Of a stretch of DNA of 64,000 nucleotides, positions 25,756-36,452 are shown piece after piece. How positions within the stretch are numbered: position 1 is the stretch's first letter; each line of letters begins with the position of its first letter. The notes beneath the pieces were generated by a model that was given only the letters and a program-made list of their open reading frames with translations, searched no databases and had not been told where the DNA came from. The DNA is taken from contig NC_087081.1 in NCBI RefSeq assembly GCF_026151205.1, positions 9,543,246-9,607,245 of the forward strand. The letters run 5' to 3'. Source of the DNA: Bolinopsis microptera. Lineage: Eukaryota > Ctenophora > Tentaculata > Lobata > Bolinopsidae. The position numbers were made by a program, and so were the translations under genes.

Positions 25756-27245
25756 GGAATGTGAGAATGTGTGATTCTTTGTGAATACAAGGTATGAAGT
25801 AAACATGAAGTGTATATTGTTGGTGTTGTTACACAGGATAATACAATAGTAGTTTATACACACATGGGGGTGAAGTTTGCGTGAGGTGTAAGTTATAGTT
25901 GTTTATCATATTCTGCTAATACCGTGTGGTACTCCAAAAAGATAACTCCAAACTGAGCAAACATAATGACAACAAGTCCTGGCAGAGTTCTAGGGTTAGC
26001 ACATCTCAAGACACACAGAACGTACAACGTGTTGGTGATAAAGTGTTGGGAACCAGGTAGAAGGTACCTTGTACCCTGACAGTGACAGGGTTACTAAAGT
26101 TGAAACGTGCACGTGCGATCAGAATAGTGTGCGAGTCCACGTGCAGTATGAACAGTTCCCACGTGCGAACTGCGAATGGGAAAGAATTTTAAGAACGAGT
26201 CAGGACATACTGATCAGGTACATGTCACGCGAACAAGTTACATATATTACAGGGAACTAGCTTAATTCTGAACAAACCTTGAACAGTCAGAACGTCGCCT
26301 GGATCAAGCTTGGAAGATGAACTTTTGATACCAGGTTTTAGTTTCCGTAGAACGATCAGCAGGACGAAAAGAAATCGGATCAAAAAGACAAACTGATAAC
26401 TTGGGACTCCATAAAATCCAATTTCCAGTCTGAACTGACGACCAGAGCGCTATGAAACTCAAACTGTACGTGGAAAGGATTGAGAGAACTCGACAAACTA
26501 AAAATACAAGTTTGGCACGCCGGACACTACAGGGTAGATTGAAGGGGCAGGAAGCTACACTTTCATTAGAACTAGGTTCTGGGGTAAATGTTAGATAAGG
26601 AGGTCGGAGGAGGAGGGTGTTATCTAAGTATTGTATAAGTCAGCAATAAAATAACACGGGACGCTAAAAATAGAACGGCACACTTACCACTTAGAACCAT
26701 TCGGAAGCTGCACTTTTTAAGCATATTTTAAGTGTAACTCGTTCAAGTTACTTCTGAGATGACCAGTTTTCTGGGTTTAAAATTTGAGCAGCAAAAACTT
26801 AAAAACAGGGCAAATTACCGTTCAGATAGAGCAAAGGACTATGGGCATGTTGAGCAATAATAGGGTTGGGCATTATATTAGGGTACCAGGGTATATAGCC
26901 GTACCGGCCATTGACCAGCCCGCGATAACTACTTTTACACTGCCTTCTTCAAACAGGTGGTGACAAGATCACCCAATCACTTTGTACACCGATCACATGT
27001 CACGTGAGCAGCACGTGGGCGCAGATCTTGAGTTTCCATTGGATGAGCTGTCAAATAGAGCCTGCCCATTGGCTGATCCCCTATAATATATTATACTATA
27101 TACTTAACTTAGCCACTGCATGCCCTGGGTTAATGGTATTGTGTTATAAACGACAAGGTGCATAATACCGGGGCCTGGGTTAACCGAGGCTCGAAAACAT
27201 GATCCCGTAGCAGTCTATTATATATTAGCAGTCAATAGTAGTCTA
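25756..27245. other. Intergenic stretch
   Basis: No gene is supported. CACGTG palindromes occur near 26108, 26138, 26159, 27001 and 27012. Confidence 0.4.
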
Positions 27246-27322
27246 ATCACGTGATATCGAGGTCACGTGATATCGAGGTCACGTGATATCGAGGTCACGT
27301 GATATATAGGGGTAATCACGTG
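27246..27322. repeat. 16-bp array of TCACGTGA plus GATATC palindromes
   Basis: CACGTG lies at 27248, 27264, 27280 and 27296, and again at 27317 after a diverged spacer. Each unit reads TCACGTGATATCGAGG, two overlapping palindromes. Confidence 0.93.
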
Positions 27323-29094
27323 ACCTTTTGTAATAGAGACTTGCAGGTCTAATTACAAGTTGGGAGCTAGTTTTCGCAGCCCGATGTGAAACACTTAGGG
27401 TGTAGATTAGTGCACTGTTGGAGTATGGGTGGTATATACTGCCAATTATATACTGTCCATTATATACTGTCCATTTGCTGTTCTGTCCCAAATTTCAGTG
27501 AAGAAAAAACGACTAACGAACTATTACCAAAGGGGAAAAGACATTGCAAAGACATTGCAAAGAGACATTAGACCTATTAAAAAGACATTAGAAAAGACAT
27601 CAGACCTATAAAACAGACATTGGAAAAAGACACTAGAAAAGTCATTATGACTATCAAAAAAAGACACTGGAAAAGGCATTCGAACTATTAAAAATACATT
27701 AGAACAATTACCAAAGGAGAAAAGACATGAGACAAGTTATCGGACGATTAACAAACGAACAAACGTGACAAGACGTCGCACAGCAGCGTGTCAGTAAGAA
27801 CTAACAAGTGTGACAGAAAGACGTGTGTAGTGTACAGATACTAACTTACTAATGATACAGATAACACTGGATTAAACGTATTGTAGAGATATAACAACAG
27901 TAGTGGTCCACTGGTTCAGATAACACTAAAAACTATCAGCACACCCGGTGAAGGGTACTGCAGTGTGACAGAAAGGAGACACCCTCAGTACTACTAGTTA
28001 TAGTGGTCCTCATAAGTGACTTATCAGTGGGTAACAGCGATAAGAGCTGCTGAAAGGAGTATTAACCTACACCACTACAAGGGTGAAACCTCTATAGGTA
28101 CAAAGTGAAACCTCTCTACAAGGGTGCAACAATATACCGAGAGAAGAAGAAGAAGAAGAGGAAGACCTGTTACAATGATATATATAGTTTCACGAAGCAT
28201 CAGCTGTACAAGTTGAAATAAATGTGTTTACAACTTATTGAAACTATAGTGAAACTTATACTCAGTAGGCTGAAAGAACTATTGAAGAACCAGAAATTGA
28301 GATGTAAAATATAAATAATAAAATGTAAGACCGTGAAAACGAAACTACCAGTTTTATCTAAACAAACAAGCCGCGAGTTTTAAAGTTTAAACCCGTTTTT
28401 TAGATGTGGACTATCAAGTCAAACGTGATGTGAGACACTGGGAAGGTATGAACGTACGGGTTGCGGGTGATTGTTTTTGTTACACAAAACTAAGTGGTCA
28501 TAAGTGGTCATTCTAATGAAGCTCAAAATTGAGATAAAAAAAACGACGCCCATCCCTAAACATTAGGTGGTAGAAAAAAGAAAACCCAAGTGAACAAAAC
28601 TGGGGTGACATTTTAACCCCACAAGAAACACGCGACTGATTACAACGAAAGAAACACACCACAAGTTCACGACACTGGGATTGACAAAATCATGAGAGAG
28701 GACCTCAAAACAGCTCAGACTGAGTAGAAAATGGGGCACAATAATGATGTAACACAACACGAGCCTTTAGGCTGATAGCCTGGGGGCATCGTAATATTCA
28801 ACATAATTAATTACCATGTAATTAGCGTGTTTATTATATACTGTATGTGATCATGGTTAGGATTACTGAATGTTGTAACATCCGTACAAACCACGATCAT
28901 GGGATCTTCACAGAGTAAAGAAGTTTACAGTTTAAATCTTTATTTCGGATTGTGTCTACCTTTGACACGACCCAAACTAAAGATAAAGGGTATCAATACA
29001 AGAGTTAAACACTAATGAAACCCTGTTATCTGTATTCAAACCAGTATAAACAGCTCATAATCACAACATTTAGAGCAGACAAATAATGGAAGGT
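27323..29094. other. Intergenic stretch
   Basis: No gene is supported. Degenerate repeats containing AAAAGACATT occur at about 27535-27730 (roughly 30-bp spacing, imperfect). Confidence 0.4.
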
Positions 29095-30107
29095 TTAACG
29101 TTGGCACCTACAATTGATTCTTCCTTTAAATTTTAATTTAACACGTTTTTTTAAGTGTGGTGAGTTGCTGATTTCACTTTTTTCAAAGTAGAGTTCACAA
29201 AATGAGGAAAAAGTCGCAATGCTTTTTAAAGTGCAACCATAAATTTGTACATAAGATGAAGTGAAAATATTCAGCAGTTGTGATTTGAAAAAACGAAGTG
29301 CCAGGCTCAAGCAGAATATGACTTATGAGCAATTAAACTGAGTGCCAAAAATCAGCAAACCATTTTAACCTCCAATTGACTAATTCCATTGATTTCGCCA
29401 TATTTTGCTCAAATATTGTTCACATTACACTAGTAGATTGGAGTGAGTAACTGTTTTCAGCATTTTAGTCATGATTAGCAATTCCAGTAAGTGACAGAAT
29501 TCAGTAAGAAGTCATTTTTATATCTGAATACGACTGCTCTATTGATGGTTCTTGTCAAAATAGTAAAAAGATCAAGGCATAACTGTGTTTTTTTCTGGAT
29601 AAGATAATGATTGGTTGTGTCTTTAAACTAATTCCTACATGTCTATGTGCCAGCCATCAGCAAAAAGTCACACATGTATCAGCTTGAAATTTAATTTTTT
29701 CTAATTGATGAAATAATTATCGAAATTTCAGTTCTCTTGTTCAGTCACCATATTGACTTTTAGATTGAAGGTGCCATTAATCAGTTAAAATAAGGCTTGA
29801 ACTCTGTACTGCTTACACTCAATTATGTCCCGAGTGCCCAAATTCAGTATATCAGTCATATAGATAAATGATGTAAAAAGACAAAAATTGTCTATTTCTT
29901 GATCCATGGGTGTACTAGTGTTAGTTTAAGCATCTATTTCGAAAAGTAATGTGTTCATAAAGGGGTCAAAACAGATAATAATATTAGAGTGCCACTAATC
30001 AGCTGTAGTGACTGCTGCAGCCAACGTGGGAATTACCAACTATTGTAAGTCAATGTTTCAGATATGAATCTTAGTTAAGTTATATCCTGATAATTTGAAT
30101 AGCATAT

Positions 30108-30173
30108 GTGTCCTGAAAATCAGTAAAAATGACTTATTTGACAGAAATAGTCATTCTTACTGCTAAATGGCAC
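30108..30173. repeat. Hairpin of two inverted motif copies (1)
   Basis: A plus copy (AATCAGTAAAAATGACT) and an inverted copy (AGTCATTCTTACTGCTAAAT) face each other across a loop of about 13 nt, ending in GTG...CAC. The stem is imperfect, about 25 bp, similar in size to a microRNA precursor. Confidence 0.65.
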
Positions 30174-30448
30174 TCATTTAGTTCAAAATATTGTTTGAGG
30201 GAGCGGTGTGCCTTTTTTTGTTTAATGTGGCACAATTTTGTTGCACTGTGTGCCATTATTCAGCTTAAAATGACTTCTTTTTCTAGGCATATACCAATGG
30301 TAAATCACATAAAATGTTTGCTTTGTAAGCAGTGTTGTGATAACCTGCTATAACTAACTTAAAACTGGCACAATGAACTTCAAAAATCAATAGTATGTAC
30401 CTAATTTCCATGATGAACATAATATTGTTGTCAGAAATCTACTTTATC

Positions 30449-30538
30449 GTGCCAATAATCAGCAAAAAGTCATTTCTATGAAGATTTTAAGCTAAAAATA
30501 TTATTTATAAAATGACTTTTTGCTGAATTAGAACACAC
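30449..30538. repeat. Hairpin of two inverted motif copies (2)
   Basis: TCAGCAAAAAGTCATTT pairs exactly with AAATGACTTTTTGCTGA downstream, a 17-bp perfect core stem with a loop of about 35 nt. Confidence 0.75.
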
Positions 30539-30606
30539 AATATCGTTAGATTTTGTAAAGAATCATCTTGATGAACCTGCCTATGCTGTCAGACATCAAT
30601 TGTATA

Positions 30607-30697
30607 GTGCCAATATTCAGCAAAGAGTCATTTCTTTTGAATTTTTAATCGTGATGAATTTGACCTAAAAATGACTTTTTACTGAAAACTGACACAC
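30607..30697. repeat. Hairpin of two inverted motif copies (3)
   Basis: CAGCAAAGAGTCATTT pairs with AAATGACTTTTTACTG with two mismatches. The loop is about 35 nt, close to that of hairpin 2. Confidence 0.7.
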
Positions 30698-31314
30698 TCT
30701 TAATTTTATTTTCGAACAGAATGCTGTTGAGCAGACTTATTCTCGACAGTATGATTGAAAAACGTTCTAATTTGTTGCTGTCTAGCTACTGCAATGTAAA
30801 AAAATCAATTGTAATTTTGTGAGTGAATTTTTACTGAATACAGGCACACAATAGGTTTTTCCTAGGTTACATTATTACAGACCAACGTTTCTTGAAAGTT
30901 GTTACAGTTCATTCACAAGCTGATCAAAAGTATGGGCCTTGTACAACCCCTTCAACCAAACTAAAAATTTTACCAAACAAATGACTGTTTGCTTATTTTG
31001 AGCACAGTTCAAGTATTCCTACCAAAATCCAAATATTCTTTGAATAATTCTGAGACATAATCTGAATTTTGAACAGAAAAGTCGCAAAATTCAGTTTTTT
31101 ATGGGCGTTTTCAACATTATAGTCCAAAATGCTGAAAACTGGCACTGCCTTGGTACTATATTATGACGTATTAACTAAGTAATGGATTTTCCTTACAGGG
31201 GCAGTTAAGATTGAAGGCATATCTGTGCAACACTTTCTAGTTACTAGTCATTTCACTTTCATTGTCAAAAGTGTCATGGCACTCAAAGTCATTTTCACCA
31301 CACTTAAAAAAAAA

Positions 31315-31340
31315 CGAAAACTGGTAAATACCAGTTTTCG
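31315..31340. repeat. 26-bp perfect palindrome
   Basis: CGAAAACTGGTA and its reverse complement are separated by AA. It is preceded by an A-run and lies at the end of the motif field. Confidence 0.85.
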
Positions 31341-32417
31341 TCAAAAACCACAACCCTCTTAGCTTAGCTGTGTCCGAGCGCCTTAATTATACCCCTAATT
31401 CGGTCTTAACCAATGTAGCCTTCAATTGGGCTGAAGCAGCTTTAAATTATAGCAACAAGTCCTTAAACAAAACAACCTACCTTTAGATCCCTCTTAGTCT
31501 TCACATCATTAACTCATTAACTAACATGTAAGTCATGATAACTAGTCTTTCTAGGAAATCTCCTCACTCCTGGCTCCATTATAACAATATAACATCCTCT
31601 CAGCTCTCCCTCCCTCTCTCTCCATCACATCTTTTTATAGAACATTTATCATACAATAAGGTAACGCTAGTGTATGTGGTGGTAATGGAGCTCCATGGTT
31701 GGAGCATGATTGACAGTGCTTTCTGATTTGAAGATTGCTGCAAATAGGATGGCGCTAAAATTTGTATGTTGAGGTATGAACAGTGATGAAACACTGGAAG
31801 CAATTCTTGTACATGAGTTAGATCGCCATTATCCTAGAAACAGAGAAACGTTGCGAAATAGCAATTGAACGGTATGGGGCGGGGCAAAAGTTGATTAATC
31901 TAGGTGGACTAAGTTAGAAGATTGGGCGATTGTTCATTTAGCCCCATGGAATAAACTTAATCTACACCTTTCTCACTCATTGAACCGTGTCGTTTGTTCA
32001 ATTCAAGCAGACAAAATAGAATTTAAACACTTAGGATAATATTATAATGTATATGATAATACAACTGAAAAGGACTGTAGGGACAACCGTGTAATCAATA
32101 ATACAAACTTCTTGGACACACAAACCATAACAAAACAATTACCGGGGGGCGAGTCAATAGTTGGTGTAAGCGCCAATGAAAAGCCTGGCCAAGGTGAAAA
32201 TCTGGGACATCTAAATAGGAGCCTTCAAACCAGCCTCCCTGACAGGTGGTGGTGAGTAGGGTAATTATCATCAGGCTGCACTGGGAGGGGCAAGGAAGGT
32301 CGGAGCAGGGGATAATCATCATCATCGCCCTTAGCACTTAATATTGCAGCTGGTGTCACGTGATGTAGTGAGAGCACTACAGGAAGTGCTTAAAGTGGGG
32401 AGACAGCTGACTAAGAC
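31341..32417. other. Intergenic stretch with one exon-like segment
   Basis: On the minus strand 32143-32238 is open in one frame between a TGTCAG acceptor and a GTAATT donor and would encode GGWFEGSYLDVPDFHLGQAF and 12 more residues. GC content is higher than the surroundings. No partner exons are seen, so it is only a hint. A segment with GCGATTGTTCATTTAGCC at about 31925 resembles one near 42533. Confidence 0.25.
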
Positions 32418-32848
32418 TAAACGAGGGGTAAGTAGATGTAGGGACGGGGATGCTGGTGGGGTGAGGGAGTAGAGCCAGGTACGAGGGGTAAGTAGATGTA
32501 GACGGGGATGCTGGTGGGGTGGGGGGAGTAGAGTCAGGCACGAGGGGTAAGTAGATGTAGGGACGGGGATGCTGGTGGGGTGAGGGAGTAGAGTCAGGTA
32601 CGAGGGGTAAGTAGATGTAGACGGGGATGCTGGTGGGGTGGAGGGAGTAGAGTCAGGTACGAGGGGTAAGTAGATATAGACGGGGATGCTGGTGGGGTGG
32701 AGGGAGTAGAGTCAGGTACGAGGGGTAAGTAGATGTAGACAGGGATGCTGGTGGGGTGGAGGGAGTAGAGTCAGGTACGAGGGGTAAGTAGATGTAGGGA
32801 CGGGGATGCTGGTGGGGTGAGGGAGTAAAGTCATTAGTCAGGTACGAG
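32418..32848. repeat. 57-59-bp G-rich minisatellite, 7 copies
   Basis: The unit contains CGAGGGGTAAGTAGATGTAG, CGGGGATGCTGGTGGGGTG and GGGAGTAGAGTCAGG. Copies alternate in the presence of an extra GG before the ACGGGG block. G runs make quadruplex folding possible on plus. Confidence 0.93.
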
Positions 32849-33587
32849 AGAGGGGGTGTGAGGAGGGTGGTCTAGTGCTTACTGCCTTATTTGGTGTGAT
32901 CTGTAAACATAGACAGGGGGTTATCTGTCCATGTCGGTGTGAAAAGACGTGAAACCTGCAAAAGTCTCTTCCTCGAATGGCACTGCTCTTAAATTAGGAT
33001 ATTTAACTTTAAGTATCTGTGTACACAAACATTAATTAGGTAAACCTGAAGTAATTATAGCTCTAATTAAGTAGAGCCTAAGTTTCTAATGATTTAATAA
33101 GACCAATAGCAGTCTAACAAGAAGACAACAACTAAAGAGCTTCGTCTGAGCTGACAACAAGCAATTGAAGCTGACAAGACCACGTGACACGCTACACAAG
33201 ACCACGTGACTTATTGCACTGATCACGTGACTTATTGCACTGATCACGTGATGTACAGACCGGCGATCCCACGGGAGCCTACTGAGGATTCTGTAAATTT
33301 CAGCTGCAGTTCAGAGTTGCAGCTACTGGTTCGCTACTCACTGAAGTAATGTCCTACAGAGTAGAATATGGAGCCATGAAAAACAGGGGATATATTTTAT
33401 AATATATTTGTGTGACCGTATTTGGTATAATCTACAGATCAGCATTTTAGGTTTGCAGATTAGAAGAGCTAACATTTGCTGTGTTAATTCTAAAGGATTG
33501 GGAGTTACAATTACTGGTTCGAATGTGGGGGTGAAATTTGAAACAAATAATGTGTTCTTCCCAGAAATAATATAATTAACTCCAATA
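32849..33587. other. Intergenic stretch with a CACGTG cluster
   Basis: CACGTG occurs at about 33182, 33203, 33226 and 33247, the last three spaced 21-23 bp within a short TGATCACGTGACTTATTGCA duplication. No gene is supported. Confidence 0.5.
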
Positions 33588-34049
33588 TAATTAACTCCAA
33601 CTTATCTGCAAGACATGTTCAAGTATTCTCACTATGGTCACTCACTGAAACTTATTGTTCCTTATTGTAATTCAAAGTTTGGTGAGCATGGCTTCTCTGT
33701 GGTGGCTCCAAAGATCTACAATCGTCTGCCTGTTACCATCTCTTCAGCTCAATCCCTGGAATCTTTTAAAGCTCTTCTAAAAACGTATCTTTTTAAACTG
33801 TCCCTAGATGAACTTGAAAAACTTTATCGATAACTATTTTTGTCTTATCTGGTGTTTGATCTTTGTATAATATGTTTAAGTACAATTTTCTGGCTTAAGT
33901 ATTGACGATATATTTTCAAGCATAAGTTACTTTTCTTAACTTAGAATTCATGTTATTTTCTGGGATGACTAGTTTAAACACTGTTGAGTATAAGTTTTAT
34001 CTTAAAAGCGGTGTTATTAAATTTTAATTTATTATTATTATTATTATCT
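33588..34049 (+). mobile_element. 5'-truncated LINE (non-LTR retrotransposon) 3' end
   Basis: Frame 33588-33833 encodes the typical last residues of a LINE reverse-transcriptase ORF: PTYLQDMFKYSH, then FGEHGFSVVAPKIYNRLP and SLESFKALLKTYLF before a TAA. In CR1/L2/Jockey-type LINEs this is the FG..AFSVAAP..WN.LP...FK..LKT.LF tail. A 3' UTR of about 190 bp follows, ending in an (ATT)n run at 34029-34047, as in LINEs with microsatellite tails. The endonuclease and polymerase core are absent. No target duplication was identified. Confidence 0.85.
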
Positions 34050-36066
34050 TCAGTTAAAAACGCATAATAAGACATCCAATATACTGTAGGAAGCAGGGAT
34101 AGATAGCAGGAGCTTGTGACGTCACAACACACAGTATGACGTCACATGACACAAACCACGTGACATCCTGTTTAACAACTGTTACAGAGCCGTACTCGAA
34201 ACAGTAGGCGTATTATTCTGGGAAACTAGGTTTCGATTTCTGGCATTTTTAACGGCTATAAATTTGAGGTAAACGTGATGTGGGAGACAAAAGTCTGTTG
34301 TTAAACGGACTTATTTCATCAAGTGCTTCTAACTAGACAGCAAACCTTTGTGAAACACAATTCTATAAAATCAGGTACGAACATTTAGCATGTTTATCAA
34401 AGGATGAGGAGTGCGGATGATTCCAACAGCAGAAAACCAAAAAGAGCAACAAAAGAAAAACGTGAAAAAAGTCTAAAAAGAAACAAACGACCGTCTCTAA
34501 CCATACAATAAAATATGTTAAATATGAAATATGCTGAATATGAAATATGTTAAATATGAAGATGGTTTGATAACATTAGGTGGTATGTTACTAACATACC
34601 AGCTCACACATCACCACTATCTTGAACAGCAGATCATCAGGAGAGAGGAGCAGAGAGAGAGGAGGGAAGGGAGGAGAGTTAATGAAACTTGAAGGCGACT
34701 AAAGACCTAAAATAATCGATAATAATGATAATGATGGCTATCAGCCGGGCAATTAACAATATTCCAACAACTTCCCGCAAGCAATATTCGATCTTTAATG
34801 TGAGCAACAAACCTTGATCAGTAATCATTCTAACGGTGATCAAGCTATTAGTTCAAAGTGTAATCAGAGTTTACTCACAATATAATACACATGTGTGGAG
34901 AGCTACTGAAGTTGGTGGATCTAAATTACAATGCTTTACAATGGAAATGATCGGTCTTGATTGCAATACTTGTTATAAAGCGACTCAGTGAGACGGCAGG
35001 ATGGTGGAGTACTTGCTAACAAACATCAGAATTAGTTAAACAAGAGGAGAAAGAGAGGAGAAATCAGAGAAAGAGAGAGAGAGAGAGGGGAGCTAAATTT
35101 AGCGCATACGTGAGAGGTAAGTCTCAATAATAATATTGTAGCTTGTACATTGTACAAGTGACGTAGCACAACATATAGCTCGTACATGAAACTTGAAACT
35201 ACGTAACTAGTGCTGTTGATCCGCGCGGCTGACAGTTCTAACAGTTTAAAACTGTGTTAGACCCGAGTTGTAGTTCGGAGTGCCACCAATAGGAGAGTCA
35301 CCTAATTAACATTATCATAAACCGCAAGGTTACGAAATGTTATCAGATGTATGATTATTGTGCACGTGACGTGATCAGAGGTACACTTATTGTACACGTG
35401 ACAAATGTTGCCCTTGTGTTTGGGGTTAATCAAGAGCTCTTAAGAAATCGTACTATCCGTAATAAGTTGCGACATCAAGGTAAACATGAGCAATCATGAT
35501 AAAACTAGGCGTATAAAATCATTGCATAGAAACATATGGATGCCGGTACACCAATTGAAGTTACAAACAAAAGGTGAGATGGACAGATAGTTCGTCAGGG
35601 GTGATAGGAGCCTGGTACTGGTCTATCCTTGCTGGTACTTACTTGGTGGTACTTGCTTAGCAACACACACAAGCACGCTGCTACTTATGAACAAATCATG
35701 TCAAATATCTCATGCTCAAAAGTAGGGTTTCAACAATTAATCATTTGTACAGTTTTATCGCATATTGGTGTAAGTCACTAAATAAGTGACATCATTGAGA
35801 CACAGTTCTTGAAGACTAATCGTAATGAACTCATGTATCTAGTGAGATACGATCAAGATACTATCAAGCTGACTGATTAAAAAACAAAAGCTTGCACGAG
35901 AAATGCTTCATGTCTATTATTGGTGTCTACCAGAAAATGTGCACGAGCGAATACTTCACAATAGCGGCTTATATTGTAAGTTTTACGGGTTTTGTTATAA
36001 TGACGTACAACACAAGACTGGAGACTGATACACACGTCACTGCAGCTCATTCCTCCAGCCAACTTT
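34050..36066. other. Intergenic stretch
   Basis: No gene is supported. Small repeats of AAATATG...TTAAATATGAA lie at about 34512-34560 and GAGA tracts near 34640 and 35063-35090. Confidence 0.4.
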
Positions 36067-36452
36067 CCAACCCTCACTATAGTCACTATAGTCACTGTAG
36101 TCACTATAGTCACTATTATAGTCACTATAGTCGTGCTATAGTCACTTAATCACTATAGTCACTATAGTCACTGTAGTCACTATAGTCACTATAGTCACTA
36201 TAGTCACTTAGTCACTATAGTCACTATAGTGATTAAGTGACTATAGCACGACTATAGTGACTATATTCACTATAGTCACTATAGTCACTATAGTCACTAT
36301 AGTCACTATAGTCACTATAGTCGTGCTATAGTCACTTAATCACTATAGTCACTATAGTCACTGTAGTCACTATAGTCACTATAGTCACTGTAGTCACTAT
36401 AGTCACTATAGTCACTATAGTCACTATAGTCACTATAGTCACTATAGTCACT
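36067..36452. repeat. 9-bp minisatellite (TAGTCACTA) with an inverted block
   Basis: About 40 units of CACTATAGT. A longer variant, TCGTGCTATAGTCACTTAAT, occurs near 36130 and 36322 in one orientation and as its reverse complement near 36231-36250, so part of the array was inverted. Confidence 0.93.

Larger units (their letters stand above)
29295..31285. repeat. Field of a degenerate motif in both orientations, with hairpins
   Basis: The consensus is GTGCCANNAATCAGCAAAAA followed by GTCATTT. Plus-oriented copies start near 29298, 29341, 29492, 29650, 29771, 29833, 29991, 30108, 30250, 30449 and 30607. Inverted copies end near 30173, 30538, 30697, 30850, 31008 and 31145. Copies are diverged and spaced irregularly at about 40-250 bp, so this is not a simple tandem array. 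No known family is recognised. Confidence 0.7.

Noticed and set aside
33500-33535. tRNA T-loop-like GGTTCGAAT
   Set aside because: No acceptor, D or anticodon stems can be built around it.
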